64,000 nt of DNA from Magnolia sinica (taxonomy: Eukaryota > Streptophyta > Magnoliopsida > Magnoliales > Magnoliaceae). The stretch spans positions 39,177,001-39,241,000 of the forward strand of contig NC_080573.1 in the NCBI RefSeq assembly GCF_029962835.1, in the 5' to 3' direction. Below are positions 11,174 to 23,070 of this stretch, piece after piece. Each line of letters opens with the position of its first letter. Position 1 is the stretch's first letter. Made by a program: the position numbers and the translations under genes. The notes beneath the pieces were generated by a model, which saw nothing but the letters and a program-made list of their open reading frames with translations, was not told the origin of the DNA and searched no databases.

Positions 11174-11544
11174 AACATGGCCCGTGTTTTGGACAGTCCA
11201 GATTGGTGATATGTATGCTGCTTTACAGTAGGTGAGTTGCAGCATGCAAATGGCATCAGGCCAGATTTACCTGCAATCGTTTTTTTTTTTTCCCAATGGT
11301 GAAAGTGGGCAGGAAAAACTGAAACAGCAAAACTTGCAATGGCTATTGGTAAGCATAGGATCTATTACTACGGATTTTATCCGTAGCATTATCTCAATTT
11401 CGCCCAATACAATAAATAACACGATTTAGGGGCATCCCGCAAAACCGCCGGTAAAACCTTTACTGACCAAGCCTTTACCGGCAGTTGCCTGACCGCCAAT
11501 AAACCATTTACCGGCGGTCAGAAAAGGCCCATTTTGTTGTAGTG

Positions 11545-12524
11545 AGAAGAGTCTCGTAAATCATTAAACCAATCAAGACTTTGAAATAATCATCCTAAAC
11601 TGCAAGGGAAATCAAAAATTGAAAATATCAGTTTCTCAACAAAAACTGAAAGGAGATAGAATTTCACAAATGCTCCCAATTACCAAAGGCGTTATCTTTT
11701 GTTATTTTCAATTTCTCTGTTGTTTCCTCCTAATCATTGAACTACACCAAAGGAGATAGAATTTCACAAATGCTACCAATTACCAAAAGCAACCAGCCTT
11801 CTTTCAAGTTTCAAAACCCAAAATACACATCCTTAACTCCAACTCACAAATTCTGGCATCTTTATCTCCAAGTAGAAATACTGCTATTAATGGTTCAGCC
11901 GATGAGATAATTGTGCTTAAGAAATACATCTGTGCAAGCTCCAAGCACATGGTTGCAAGAAAAGCAAAATAAGTGAAAGAACCTTTGTATTCTATATAAA
12001 TTTGTATTTTTTGAGTGTTCTACATCACAAAGCTTATGTAATCAAGTGGTGTCTTTTGTCCAATGATCCAAACCATTGATATTATTGGACCCAATGTAAA
12101 TGGTCCACACACTGAAATCTCTTTGATGGAAAAATTCCACACCTTTCAACAGGTGGCAACAAGGAAAATGTTAAGGAAGAAATACAGCAACGGCTCCCAC
12201 ACAACCAACATGGTTGGATTGTCCTGATTTTTGGAGCAGCCTATTTCACAAAATTAAAAAACTAATGTGGCATAATCTATTTGTGAAATAGGCTGCTATA
12301 AAAATCAGGCCAACCAACGGACCCCACATGTAGCTAGTTGCAAGCTCTCTTAACAAATATTTTTCCAAGAATTTGTGTATCTTGGGACATTTTTGAGTCT
12401 CTTGCTAGTAATGAAACAACTAACAAGGACAATCTGATTTTGGAGAAACTAATATTTTTACTATATGTCAATATGGCTTTTCCAAGAATTTGTGTATCAC
12501 CTAATGCATGATCAAGAAGCATAC
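11545..12524. other. Spacer with short dispersed repeats
   Basis: No gene was seen. A 38-base phrase beginning AAAGGAGATAGAATTTCACA occurs at about 11650 and again at about 11752. The phrase TTCCAAGAATTTGTGTATC occurs at about 12363 and 12481, the second copy directly beside the hydrolase-like exon. Confidence 0.5.
12208..12316. repeat. Hairpin-forming inverted repeat (MITE-like)
   Basis: Two arms of about 38 bases are inverted copies: the left runs TGGTTGGATTGTCCTGATTT and on to CAGCCTATTTCACAAA, the right begins TTTGTGAAATAGGCTGCTAT and ends CAGGCCAACCA. About 30 AT-rich bases separate them. The size and lack of coding suit a small MITE or fold-back unit; a clear target duplication was not found. 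Confidence 0.6.
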
Positions 12525-12641
12525 CTCAGACGGGACAAAATAGGTTGTGAGACCTTCTGCAATCATTTCCTTCCCATTCAGCCTTGCACCAGTTAAGGCA
12601 AAGTACTCCCTACGGAGTTTTCCGAGAAAGTTCTCAAACTC
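12525..12641 (-). pseudogene. 3-hydroxyisobutyryl-CoA hydrolase-like exon fragment
   Basis: The minus strand reads FLGKLRREYFALTGARLNGK and then EMIAEGLTTYFVPSE before a GT donor (GAG/GTATGC). Plant CHY1-type 3-hydroxyisobutyryl-CoA hydrolases of valine breakdown read EYLALTGARLNGKEM-x-A-x-GLATHFVPSE here, within the crotonase fold. The catalytic residues lie on other exons, none of which was found nearby. The exon is in frame with an intact donor but isolated, so a pseudogene remnant or captured fragment is likelier than a working gene. It lies outside the recognised CACTA ends. Confidence 0.7.
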
Positions 12642-13284
12642 TATACAAGCCCATAAAATATACATGATAACTGTAATTTTAGTTTGGCTTACTGCTCTGT
12701 ACAGGCCCTCCTTGCCCTTCATATAACACAGCAAAGATTATTTTTCATATTCCGATTCGATCAAAGCCTGATTTTAAGCAATTGTAGTTAAGATAAGAAA
12801 TCCGATGCTTCGAGCTATAGAAACTGATCAAAACACTAAAAATTCAAGAAACAAGAAATGGGTCTAGAATCGAAAGCGCATAGTGGTTTGTTCCAAATGC
12901 AAATATCATATGAGCAAATCTTATCACATGGACGGTCAAGATTGAGTGTTATGGAAATGGGAGCTATTGTTTAATTAGATTGATTAGATTCATCCATAGT
13001 AAGATTGCAGTTTTTCCTCATCTAACATCCACTTCAAAAAAGAACATTTATAAAGACAAGATTGGTAATGCAAATCAAATGCTCGATTTATAAATTAAAG
13101 AATCTGCAGGAATACACATCAGCAACTACTAACGCCTAGTCACCACAAGGTATCATAAGATGGAGTTAATGGTTGCAACATTTCTATGAGAAACAAAGGC
13201 AGCTTATTTGTAATTAGAGAACAAGAAAAGGAAATTCAGCTAACCAGATTTCACCCAACAATTGAAAATGGATGACACAAACTA
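12642..13284. other. Spacer without recognised gene
   Basis: AT-rich sequence. Only short spurious frames were seen, and no repeat terminus. Confidence 0.45.
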
Positions 13285-13755
13285 GTAATCGTCCGTCCAG
13301 CCCCTGGACGTGGCCCACCGTGCTATACGTGTTCCATCCAGGCTGTCCATCTGCTGGACATCCAGCATGCCTGGATGGATGGGAGAAAACATAAATATCA
13401 GCTTTATTTAAAGCTGGTGGGTCCCACATGTGTGGACCCACCTGATGCATGTCTTTCATCCATGCCATCCACCGTCCAACTTGCTGGACGGTGGGCCTAC
13501 CCAACGTGATGTATGTGTTTACATCAAACCGTCCATATAGGCTTGACCCTGGACTGAGGCAGGTTCAAATCTTTGGTGGGCCACGCGCATGGGACTCCAC
13601 TGCGAGGTATGTGTTTCATCAACGTAGTCCATACATGGGGGCCCACATGATTTATGTATTATATCTAGACTGTCCATCTACGTGGGCCCCACCAGCGGAT
13701 GTAGCTGTTGTATTGGTGCAGCAAGTTCTGATGGACGGCCAGCAACAATAGCTGC
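13285..13755 (+). repeat. Family R copy C, first piece (5'-truncated)
   Basis: From about 13285 the sequence turns into GC-rich phrases such as GTGGGCCCA, CCGTCCAT and GATGTATG that characterise the interior of family R (compare 34000-36400 in copy B). The expected start TGTAAGACCC is absent, so copy C is 5'-truncated or its start has diverged. The left boundary is approximate. It resumes at 24294 after nested copy D; GCTGC at 13751-13755 is one copy of the 5-bp duplication flanking D. Confidence 0.65.
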
Positions 13756-15683
13756 TGTCTCACCCCAAACTCAGAAATTGAGCTCACAAAATTCCCGATC
13801 GCCGAATCCGGCGCTTACAGCCTTCGTAGTACCCCATTCTCGGCTTCCAATGTCCATACGCCAGATTCTGATCCTGTGATCGTATAAGGAAGATTTTCTA
13901 ACATACATTTATCTCGTAAGAAGCATAACCACAAGTTTACCCAAATCACAAAGGCAACATCATCATCACATATCCACTAATATGAACGGTTGAATACATT
14001 GTTGAAAGGGGAAATACATATATCGAAAATCAAAGCTCTAGAAGACAACTGCACGCTCCAAGCTCAACGCTGCTATGACCTAATGCCACCTACACATATC
14101 TATCGTGTATAAGCTTATAAAAAGCTTAGAAGGTGGTGTAAGTGTGTGCGCATGGTAAGTGACAAGTATACAATACAAATCTATAAATCATATATAATGT
14201 TAGAAATACTAACAAGTCCAAGAATCATATAATATCATAGTAATACGAAAACATGCTGGCAAGTCCATAAATACTATCAGCCTTATACAGGCTATGCGAT
14301 ATAAAAACATAATAAGTTAATATTATATACTGAGGTAGTATTGTAATATGAAAATCCTGACGAGTCCACGAATACTATCAACCTCATCTAGGACATATAA
14401 ATGCAGAAATATAGCAACCCAAAATGTCATATGCCGCAGATGTAATGCAATATACGGTGAGAATGAAATGAGCAAGTTGGAGTGTAAAGTTGGGATGATA
14501 GTACATAGTATCACAAGCTATGGGGTCCATCACAAGGGACTTCTATCCAAACCAGTCTCATACCTAAATTTGGATAGCCAAACTCAATGTGGTAAACTTC
14601 TGATCTTAGGCTAGTCGCGCGCCCCAATCGAAATCCTGACCATTGCAAAGGTACACATAACAATTAGTTATGCACCACTAGTCCGAGTGGATAGTAAATG
14701 AATGAGTATGCGACTCTTGCTTAATAAGTCCACATATTAATATTGTACATCTCTGGGATCATCACCGGGGTCTAGTACATTCTACGTCAGCTTGCCGCCC
14801 CTATCCGAGCACATAACTTGGTAAGTGAAAGAGACCTCACTATCCACCTACCAATATCAGGCCCGGCTTGTCGATAGTAAACCCATTCCTCAAGCTGGTC
14901 AAACTCAACCTAGATATTGCCCCTTCACTCAGGCAGGTAAGGTCACACCCATTTCCAATCGACCACGACATAGTAGGAGATGCGGCCTACTAGTATATGG
15001 TCCTTATGCACTAGTTCATGTATATCCACTCGGTCTAGACGTTGGAGCATCCCCTAGCCTCAGGGATTTAGGAATTTTCACCCAAGGACATCTATGGTGC
15101 CCGTATGCTAGAACCAAACATTTTTGGTATTCCATCTGACCATCCATGATATGCTTGTGAAGGCTACGACCCTGATGTCGCTAGGGCATATGGTGGTCAT
15201 ATCACAAAACGCAAGATGCATGAGTCATACCATCCAGTCATGCAGCAATCCTATGCGTACTGTGTGCTCATGTGGGCAACTCCACCTATCAGGGAGTCCA
15301 ATAATAATTCGCCCTATGGCATATGCAATGGTCAACCACATCTCATAACAAACATGCAGATGATGCGTATGGGCATGTATCATGATGATATGTTGTCACA
15401 TACTCATAATCAATATTGATAACCGGCACCGATAATCGGCCTATATACAAGGCGGGGTCCGTAGATGAATAGCCGATCTAAACCATAATATAAGGATCGG
15501 CCATCGGCCATAGATATGCTAATCCGGTAGCACAGAGCCATCTATCTACGGTGATGATGGACTATACAACATCAATGGGGCCTAAAGATTTGGGTTAACC
15601 CACTTAGAAAATGATGAGAATAGGCCTAACGAGGCTTAAGGGAAGGTGTTTATATCCCTTGTTTCCCTAATTCATCCCACCTA

Positions 15684-17640
15684 AGGGGATATGCTTTCGT
15701 GAGATTCCAATATGCAGAGGAGGGTAGAGCGGCGATGGGGGTCCTTAACGGTAGGAAGATCAACGGTCGTACTGTTAATGTGCAGTTTACCAAACCCAAA
15801 TCGTCAAAACAGCCTACCTCTGCTCCAAGCCCCATTCCTAACTTCCCCTCTGCATCCAAGCCGCTGTCCAAACCTTCTTACCCCAACAACCCTGACCCCT
15901 CTAAAACCCTAAAGAACCCTTCAAACAACCTCCCCAAAACATCCTATGCGGCAGCCTTGGGAAAGGTACCTCCGAAATACACTCCCGATCTCCTCCATCG
16001 ATTCCTGAGCCAGGGAATGTTATTGCCTCCACCATTGCGGATAGGAATGCCGTGAACATGAAGCTGGCCCAACTATAACTTGCACTTGTAGCGCAAGCCT
16101 CCTTGTCTATAGTCTCCATTCTCCAGCTCTCAGATCATTTGTGGAAATCACCCTTCTACTCATCAATGATTGATATTGCCAGGCTCACCCCCCTCCACTT
16201 TCTAATAACGTTCAAATCCAAACTAGAACTTCTCCAGTTTTCAGCAGATTCTGATCTCCATGAGCGAATGGGGCTTATGGAGATCTACCCCTGGACACCC
16301 TCAAATATGCTCGGTGCAGATGGTGTTTGGATCCGACTATATGGAATCTCAGCTCATGCCTGGTTTCAATCGGTAATTCTTGATTTAGCAAACTACTTTG
16401 GGAAGGTGACCAAAATGGATCCAAATTGCACCTACGGTTATTTCAGATGTTTGCCAGGATCAAAATTAGATTGAACCCGGGAATCAATCTTCAAAAGGTT
16501 CTAAAGCTTGTTGTGGGGGACAAATCCTACCCAGTGGTTGCTTCTCTCGAACCTATTCAGGTCACCCCCACACCTCACCCGGGGCCTTACAGCCAGGAAA
16601 TCAATCAAAGGAAAGAAGAGACCACCCGTGAATAGGTCCTTAGAAAATTTGGAATGAATCCATCGGGTGCAAAAACGAGCAAGCCAAATGTTCGGTTAAA
16701 TGCAGCAACGCAAATCATTCCTTTTCTCATACTAAGCAGGATGAACCTACCCTTCGCATTCAAGACAACCCGATTAGTAACGAGTCATCCATCATGCTGA
16801 TGGCTGCTTCGTCCTCTTGCAACGCCCTAAGTGAAGCCCACCACTTGCAAACCATCTCCTCCCCGGACATTAATAGTCCTAAGACAGTAACAACTAAGCC
16901 CTTTGTTGAGACATTGGTTAGGGTCCATAATACTCAATCAGCAGCTCGCACTGCCACTCCCCCAATCCCCCTACAGAAGTCTCCCCTTAAGAGACCCCGT
17001 CAGTCTCTTGAAAACAACATCAGCTCCATGGCCATTGCTAATCAGATCTAGCAGGTCGCCCCTTCTATTATTCGCCCCATAGCAGTGGTCACTCCAAGCC
17101 ATAGTAGACCTTCTAATCTCCCTTCAGTAAGACTCAACTCTTCACCTTCTGCTCAACCTGAAGTAGGCAGCCGTCCTAAGGCTGCCTTAAATGAAATCTC
17201 TTACCCCATCCAGAATCCTACAGCCTGGCGAACCTCACCTCCCTAGGCGGACCTTCTGCTGAGACGTTCCAGATCAGAAGGAAACTTAACTTCAAGACGT
17301 GATCTAGCCCAGAATATCTGGGAAGGGATTGCTACCATCCAAATTGCAGGTTAGAATATGCCAGCTTTGCTATCCTCCTACCCTGCCTTACTTCCCTAAC
17401 CCATTACCAACTCCCAGATCATCGACAGTCTGCTCCCTTCACCCCCATTTCAGCATAGGTTGGATCCCCAATCCCCTATCCATAGCATGGGCGCTTGGAA
17501 GTTGATCTGTCCCCTTTCTTCTCTCCGGGCATCATCTCCCCTACAGCGGGCTCACAAAGCCATGCGTTTTCGCCTGAAAAAGTCCACTCAGAATCAGGAA
17601 TAGTCCCTTCCGGTCACTCCAACTTCAACTGCATTGCGTA
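15684..17640 (+). pseudogene. LINE ORF1 remnant (RRM + DUF4283)
   Basis: The remnant opens with RGYAFVRF (15684-15707), a perfect RNP1 motif of an RNA-recognition motif, followed by GVLNGRKINGRTVNVQFTKP, the last strand of that fold. The segment 16103-16480 reads WKSPFYSSMI and then LHERMGLMEIYPWTPS and WIRLYGISAHAW, typical of the DUF4283 domain of plant LINE ORF1. A long Pro/Ser/Thr-rich linker follows (16540-17640). The usual CCHC knuckle after DUF4283 was not found. ORF1 proteins bind the element RNA for target-primed reverse transcription. Several frameshifts and stops make it inactive. Confidence 0.8.
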
Positions 17641-17812
17641 GTCTCATTCTCCAGACATGTCGAAGATAGAAATTCAGCATCCTCACCAGCCCATCTCTAA
17701 GGACTTGGAGCTCACTCGAAGGAAGAGATTTAAAATCCAATATACCAGAGGCTCATGGGAATCCAAGCTAAGAAGACTGAAGAAGAAGGCCATTAACAAG
17801 GAGAGTGTCACA

Positions 17813-20800
17813 ATGAATAGTTTCCTAGTGTGGAATGCTCGAGGGATAGGTAACAGTCGTACTATCAGAACAACCAAGCGCCTCATTAAGAAATTTAACC
17901 CGCTGATCGTGGCTATTTTAGAACCAAGGATTGGAGATGAGAGGATGGTGGGGATTGGTCTCACGCTCGATTTTCATGCCTCTTTCTCGAATGTGACAGA
18001 GGGTGGAAAGATCTAGGTTTTCCACTAAAACCAGATCTCCCTCTCTATCTTTAATATTTCTAACTAAGTTATTTCTTTTGCAATGACGGTGCCTTTCTTT
18101 CATCTTTCGATCTATCTGACTGTCATGTATGCTAGTTGCAACCGCTTCCTTAGGAGATCCCTCTGGAACTCGCTAGCGGCAATCTCCACCAGGGTGTAAG
18201 GTCCTTGGGCTGTGGGCGAGGTTTTCAACGCCACAACCTTGGCAGCTGACAGGCGTAGCCATTATGCTGTAGATAGGTCCTTTGTTACAGATTTTCCTGA
18301 AGCTATTAATGTGGCTGGTTTAATTGATGCTAGCTTCTCTGATAGTCGTTTCACTTGGTGTAATAACCAAGGGGATTTGGCTAGAGTATGGGCGAGGCTG
18401 GATCGAGGCCTCTTCAATGTGCTATGGTCTAACTGCTTCCCTCTCTTTAGGGTGCTCCATCTTCCAAGAACGAATTCGGATTACTCTCCCCTTCTTTTGC
18501 AGTTCCCTGATCGTCGCCCTACAGGCCCCAAACCATTCATCTTCCAAAGTATGTGGCTACTCCATGATACGTTCCAGCAGGTGGTGAAATAGGCTTGAGG
18601 TGCCGAATCTTCTGACAATCCCATCTACAATGTCCTCCTTAAGCTCAAAAATGTCAAGAAAGTGCTCAAAGTTTGGAACAAGGAGGTCTTCGGTAATATT
18701 TCAGCCCAGATTGACCAAATGGAAGATCAGTTAGCTGACATTGATAGCCGTCTTCAAGCTGACCAGTCGGACATTGTCCCCCACTCCTTACAAAAGGAGT
18801 TTGATGAAATCTCCTCTAAGGTTCAACAACTCGAACTGATGGAAGAGACGTTTTGAAAGCAAAAGTCGAGGATCAACTGGCTGGAAGTGGGGGACAAGAA
18901 TACTAAATTTTTTCATGTGGCAGCCACGGAAAAATAGAGAAAGGCCCACATTAACAGTATCACTCTCCCATCTGGTGAAATTATTGTTAACCAGGATCGG
19001 ATAAAAACAGTTGTAGCTGACCACTTCAGACACCAGTTTTCTATAGTCCCATGTTCCGATCAGTCTAATCTATTGGAATGTATCCCCTTTGTGATCTTAG
19101 AACAAGTTAACGTCTCCCTTATGGCTGAGCCTTCCCTCCATGAAACCAGGCAGTCCAGTGTATTCCTAAGGAGGGAGCAGCGAGACTAGATGGCTTCTCT
19201 GTGCTTTCTACTCAGGCTACTGGAACATCATAGCCACCAACATTCATAAGGCTGTTTCCTACGTCTTCAAAGGTGGTGCAGTCCCAAGAGTCGTTAACGC
19301 CTCATTGCTTTGTCTGATCCCCAAATCAGCTACCCCGGGGTTCTTTTATGACTTTAGGCCGATTAGTTTATGTAATTGCTTCTACAAGATCATAGCCAAG
19401 ACCATTGCATCCCGCCTGTGCGTCGTCTTGCCTTCTTTGATCTCGCCGGAGCAGGGTGCTTTCATCTAAGGGCGTGCCATCTCCGAAAACATTGCTCAAG
19501 CCCATGAATTATTCAGAGAAGTCAATAGGAAAACTAGGGGAGGAAATATTGTGCTTAAAGTAGATAAGGGGAAGGCCTATGATAAGGTGGATTGGGGCTT
19601 CTTGAAGGTAGTTCTGGTGCATTTTGGTTTCAGCCAGGCATGGGTTAGCATGGTTGAAAGCTGTTGGGCTTCAGTTTGGTTCTTGGTCCTGCTGAATGGT
19701 GAGAGTTCGGGTTTCTTTAAGTCTTCGAGGGGTCTCCGACAGGGAGACCTGCTCTCCCCCACCCTTTTCATTATTGGTGCCGAAGTCCTCAGTCGGGGTC
19801 TGAAGGGCCTGCTATCCCAGGGTACCATCATGCGTTTCAAGTTGAGAAGAGGATGCCTACTTATTTCACACCTGTTGTACGCTGATGACACTCTTCTCTT
19901 TTTCAATGGTAGCTTAAAGTCGTCCACGACCGTTAAGAAGTTCCTTGAAAATTACCAGTAAACTTCGGGGCAGTCCATCAACCACCGTAAGAGCTCCTTT
20001 ATTTGTGTCGATTCCCTTCCACCGTCTAGAATCAGATCACTTGAAAGAATTTTTGGTGTTGTCAGGGCTGGGACTCCTTTGACATACCTAGGGATTCCCC
20101 TCGCAATGAGCAGATTGAAGGTGTCAGTGTTCCAACCCCTTCTAGATAAAGTGGAAGCCCGCATCATAGGCCGGCAGGTGAGATTTCTCTCCCAAGCTGG
20201 TAGAGTGAATCTCATTCAGTACGTGCTAGGAAGCATTCCAGTACACTCTCTTGTGGCAGCCCACATTCCTTCAACCATTCTCGCCTCCCTGGAAAGATGT
20301 TTTGCCAACTTTCTTTGGGGTTGGTTCGAGGGCAGGCACAAGCTACACTGGCAGAGCTGGAAAGTCATTTCCCTACCCAAGGTGGAAGGTGGTTTGGGGA
20401 TTAGAAGACTGTCCGATATCATGAAAGCCTTCAGGCTGAAGATGGCTTGGAACGTCAGGTTCAGGGAAACTCAAAGTTTATGGGGCAGATTCTTATTAGC
20501 TAAATACATGCACTTCCATTCCCCATTGCAGCAGCTCACTCCTCCAGCTTATGCCTCTCTAATTTGGAGAAGAATCCTGAAGCTCATCACGCTACTGGAA
20601 TCATCCACTCAGGTTCATATAGGGGCAGGTGACAACAATTTATGGAGTTCAAATTGGACGGGCCTAGGCCCCCTCCAGCAGATTGATGGCATCCAGATCC
20701 CGACCGAGTTGAGACATATGAAGGTAAATCAATTCCTGGGCCACGCTGGTCCCCTCCCTCCCTTAATGGTCTTCAGTTTCCTCCCCCAACAAGTGATAGA

Positions 20801-21990
20801 TTATATTTTTCAAGCGGGTTTCTGCCTCTCCTCAGGGCCAAATAAGCCGTTTTGGCCTTTCACTCCTTCAGGAAGTTTCTTCATAAGATTGGCTTGGGGT
20901 TTATGTAGGGATAGCCAGTCTTGCAAGGGTTGGGCAAGATGGGTTTGGCACCCAACCCTCCCTCCTAAAATTGGGTTATTGGTTTGGAAAATTTTGGTTA
21001 AAGCTATCTCGGTTGAGGCTGAGATCCAAGCTAGGGGCATCCACCTGACCTCCTGCTGCGTTTGTTGCAAGTACAGACCATCCCATGTTAGGACACATCA
21101 AGACATTGAAACCATCCAACATCCTTTTCTCACGGGCGACCTGGCAAAATTAGCTTGGAGATTTGTCAGTACCAGTTTTGGCATACCCCCCCTCAACTCC
21201 TCGTTAGTGGAACTCCACCTATCCTAGTGGTGGGCGGCCTCTGCTTCTATGTCCCCTACTTCCAAGGCCCAGTATCCAGCCCCTTGCATCCTGCTTTGGG
21301 AAACGTGGAAGGTGAGAAATGCAGCGCTCTTCGATGGGACTTCGCCCTTGATCCCTAGGTTGATTAACAAGATCAAATGGTGGCTGCATTATATCCAATC
21401 AGGTGGGCTGAGTCCTTCTTCTTTTCCTCCGGGCTCCTTGTTCTCGGTAAATAGGATAAGCTCTAGCCGAGCCCACCCAGGCTTTTCCCCTCTGTTCAGA
21501 CCGGACCCGACTACTCCCTTCCCAGCTCCCGCCTCAGGTGCGAATTCAGTAATTGTTAAATGGTAGAGACCCCCTCCGGGCTCGGCTAAAATTAATGTCG
21601 ATGGGTCTGCCTTAGGTAACCCCGGCCCATCAGGCAGCGGAGGGACGTGTAAAGATGATAAAGGGGTTTTTCTGTTCGCCTTTTTGGAGTGTTACAGGAC
21701 TAGTTCAAATGTCCATGCTGAGCTCCGCGCTATCCATGACGGTATCCTTCGGTGTTTGTCTAGGGGCCTCAAGAAGATCATCGTCGAATCAGACTCCCAA
21801 CTCATCATTGGTTTCCTGGTGAGGGCAACCACTCCTGGGTGGAAATGGAGTTATTGGCTAGCTAGAATCAGGCACATGGCTGCTTCCACCCAGGTGAAGT
21901 TTATGCACACCCTCAGGGAGGGTAATGCCCCTGTTGATGAATTGACAAAGATGGATAGCAAGTCTAAATCTTCCCTCTTCTTTAACTCCT
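17813..21990 (+). pseudogene. LINE ORF2 remnant (endonuclease, RT, zf-RVT, RNase H)
   Basis: ORF2 begins MNSFLVWNARGIGN, the start of L1 APE endonucleases, followed by AILEPRI with the metal-binding Glu. At about 18214 the expected GDFN motif reads GEVFN, and at 18469 the expected SDH reads SDYSPL, so two catalytic positions are lost. The RT (19551-20440) keeps motif A as DKGKAYDKVDW, GLRQGDLLSPTLF, and the catalytic YADD. After it come YLGIPL and GRVNLI thumb motifs, then a zf-RVT domain (20870-21130, HPTLPPKIGLLVWK and CCVCC). RNase H (21592-21960) has VDGSALGNPGPSGSG, HAELRAI and VESDS, i.e. its D-E-D residues. At least six frame breaks separate these parts. Confidence 0.9.
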
Positions 21991-22299
21991 ACGTTGACTT
22001 TCCTCAGACAGTCAGGGGCCTCATTTTCCTGGATAAGGTCGTCTTAGGGGCCTTACGTTCCAAAGTTTCGGTCTCCTTTTTGGCTTTTTTTTGGTCCTGG
22101 GGTTTGCTTTGTAGTTTGGTTTCCCAGCCCCCTTTTTTGATTGGGCGTTCTCTTCTCTGTAATTTTGTCCATATCAATGATATACATCTCGATTTTATTA
22201 ATAAAAAAATGCTTAAGGGAAGGACACAATGTGGACATTTAACCATCATTGCTCATCAATGTGGACATTTAACCAACATTGCTTCCAAGGAGTGGCCCA

Positions 22300-22760
22300 C
22301 ATAGAGCCTAACATATAATGGGCCCATGGCCTCACATAAGGCTCTCACATACAATCACAATGGGCCTCATCACATGGGGCTCATCACATCACAATTGGGC
22401 CACATTACATGGGCCTTACACATCGCAATGGGCCGCATCTCATGAGCCTCTTACATCATAATGGGCTGCATTACATGGTCCTCATATACATTAAGTGGGG
22501 CACAGCCCATGGACCTCGAATATATCACAAGGGGCCACAACTCATGGGCCTCAAACATGGGCCGCATATACATCACAATGAGCCGCAACAATGGGCCTCA
22601 TATACATCAAGATGGGCCACAACAATGGGCCTCATATACGTCAAGATGGGCCGCAACAATGAGCCTCATATACATCAAGATGGGCCACAACAATGGGCCT
22701 CATATACGTCAAGATGGGCAGCAACAATGGGCCTCATATACATCAAGTGGGCCCATCTTT
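22300..22760 (-). repeat. Degenerate GGCCCATTGTGATGTAT array (copy D)
   Basis: On the minus strand the segment is a run of loosely periodic units of the form GGCCCATTGTTGCGGCCCAT or GATGTATATGAGGCCC, spaced about 30-40 bases. The same array recurs at 36470-36900 and 37290-37480 (B), 40470-41060 (C) and 44180-44580 (F, reversed). It yields long but meaningless frames of repeated HNGPHI-like residues. Confidence 0.8.
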
Positions 22761-22879
22761 CTAGCGGGACTATCTACACCATTCATCTATTTATAGAGAT
22801 CTTTTTAGAGCATTACCCAAAAAATGAATCATATCAAAAGATCATCTGGACCATACCACAAATAGCAGTGGAGATAATG

Positions 22880-23070
22880 ATTTTCACTGTTTAAAATTCA
22901 CAGGGCCACCATAATGTTTATTTTCCATCCAATCTTTTCATAAGGTCATAAAGGCCTAAATTAAGAGGAGAAACAAATTTCATATTGATCCAGAACTTCT
23001 ATGAACCCAAAACGGTTTCAATGGTGAACTTTCAATCCTCCACTGATTTTTGCAGTGTGGTCCACCCGAT
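22880..23070 (-). repeat. GTGGACCAC module related to fold-back elements
   Basis: The minus strand reads GTGGACCACACTGCAAAAAT, then CATTGAAACCGTTTT, GTTCTGGATC and GACCTTATGA in order. The same ordered phrases occur at 24645-24810, 34690-34840 and 35915-36080, and in weaker form in both arms of the fold-back at 51846-52440. It looks like an old MITE absorbed into family R. Confidence 0.55.

Larger units (their letters stand above)
5691..11544. mobile_element. Pack-CACTA element carrying host gene fragments (copy 2)
   Basis: The left end is CACTACAAGAAAGG at 5691 and the right end is TTTTGTTGTAGTG finishing at 11544, so the first eight bases CACTACAA are inverted-repeated. Both ends carry subterminal GCCGGTAAA/TTTACCGGC motifs (5728-5760 on the left, about 11440-11520 on the right), as CACTA elements do for transposase binding. 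The 5.85 kb interior has no transposase-like coding. It contains a CT-rich leader-like segment, a CDKB kinase exon, two malonyl-CoA:ACP transacylase exons, a Copia scrap and an RPB2 exon, all in plus orientation. The flanking trinucleotides (ATC and AGA) do not form the usual 3-bp duplication, so the exact outer boundary or integrity is uncertain. It would depend on a transposase supplied elsewhere. Confidence 0.75.
15647..22210 (+). mobile_element. L1-type LINE, 5'-truncated in ORF1, nested in copy D
   Basis: The 13-bp target duplication GCTTAAGGGAAGG lies at 15634-15646 and 22211-22223. The 3' end is a short A-rich tail (AATAAAAAAAT). In order the insert holds an RRM remnant, a DUF4283-like domain, a Pro/Ser-rich linker, an APE-type endonuclease, reverse transcriptase, the zinc-binding zf-RVT domain and RNase H. 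This is the plant L1 layout. The 5' end starts inside the RRM, so the promoter and ORF1 start are lost. Many frameshifts and stops break both ORFs. Confidence 0.93.

Noticed and set aside
20079-21227. 382-codon frame as an independent gene
   Set aside because: It is the RT thumb, connection and zf-RVT part of the LINE ORF2 between two frame breaks.
22409-22894. 161-codon plus-strand frame with repeated HNGPHI/TSRWA residues
   Set aside because: It is translation of the degenerate GGCCCAT array on the opposite strand of family R; similar frames arise in copies B, C and F.
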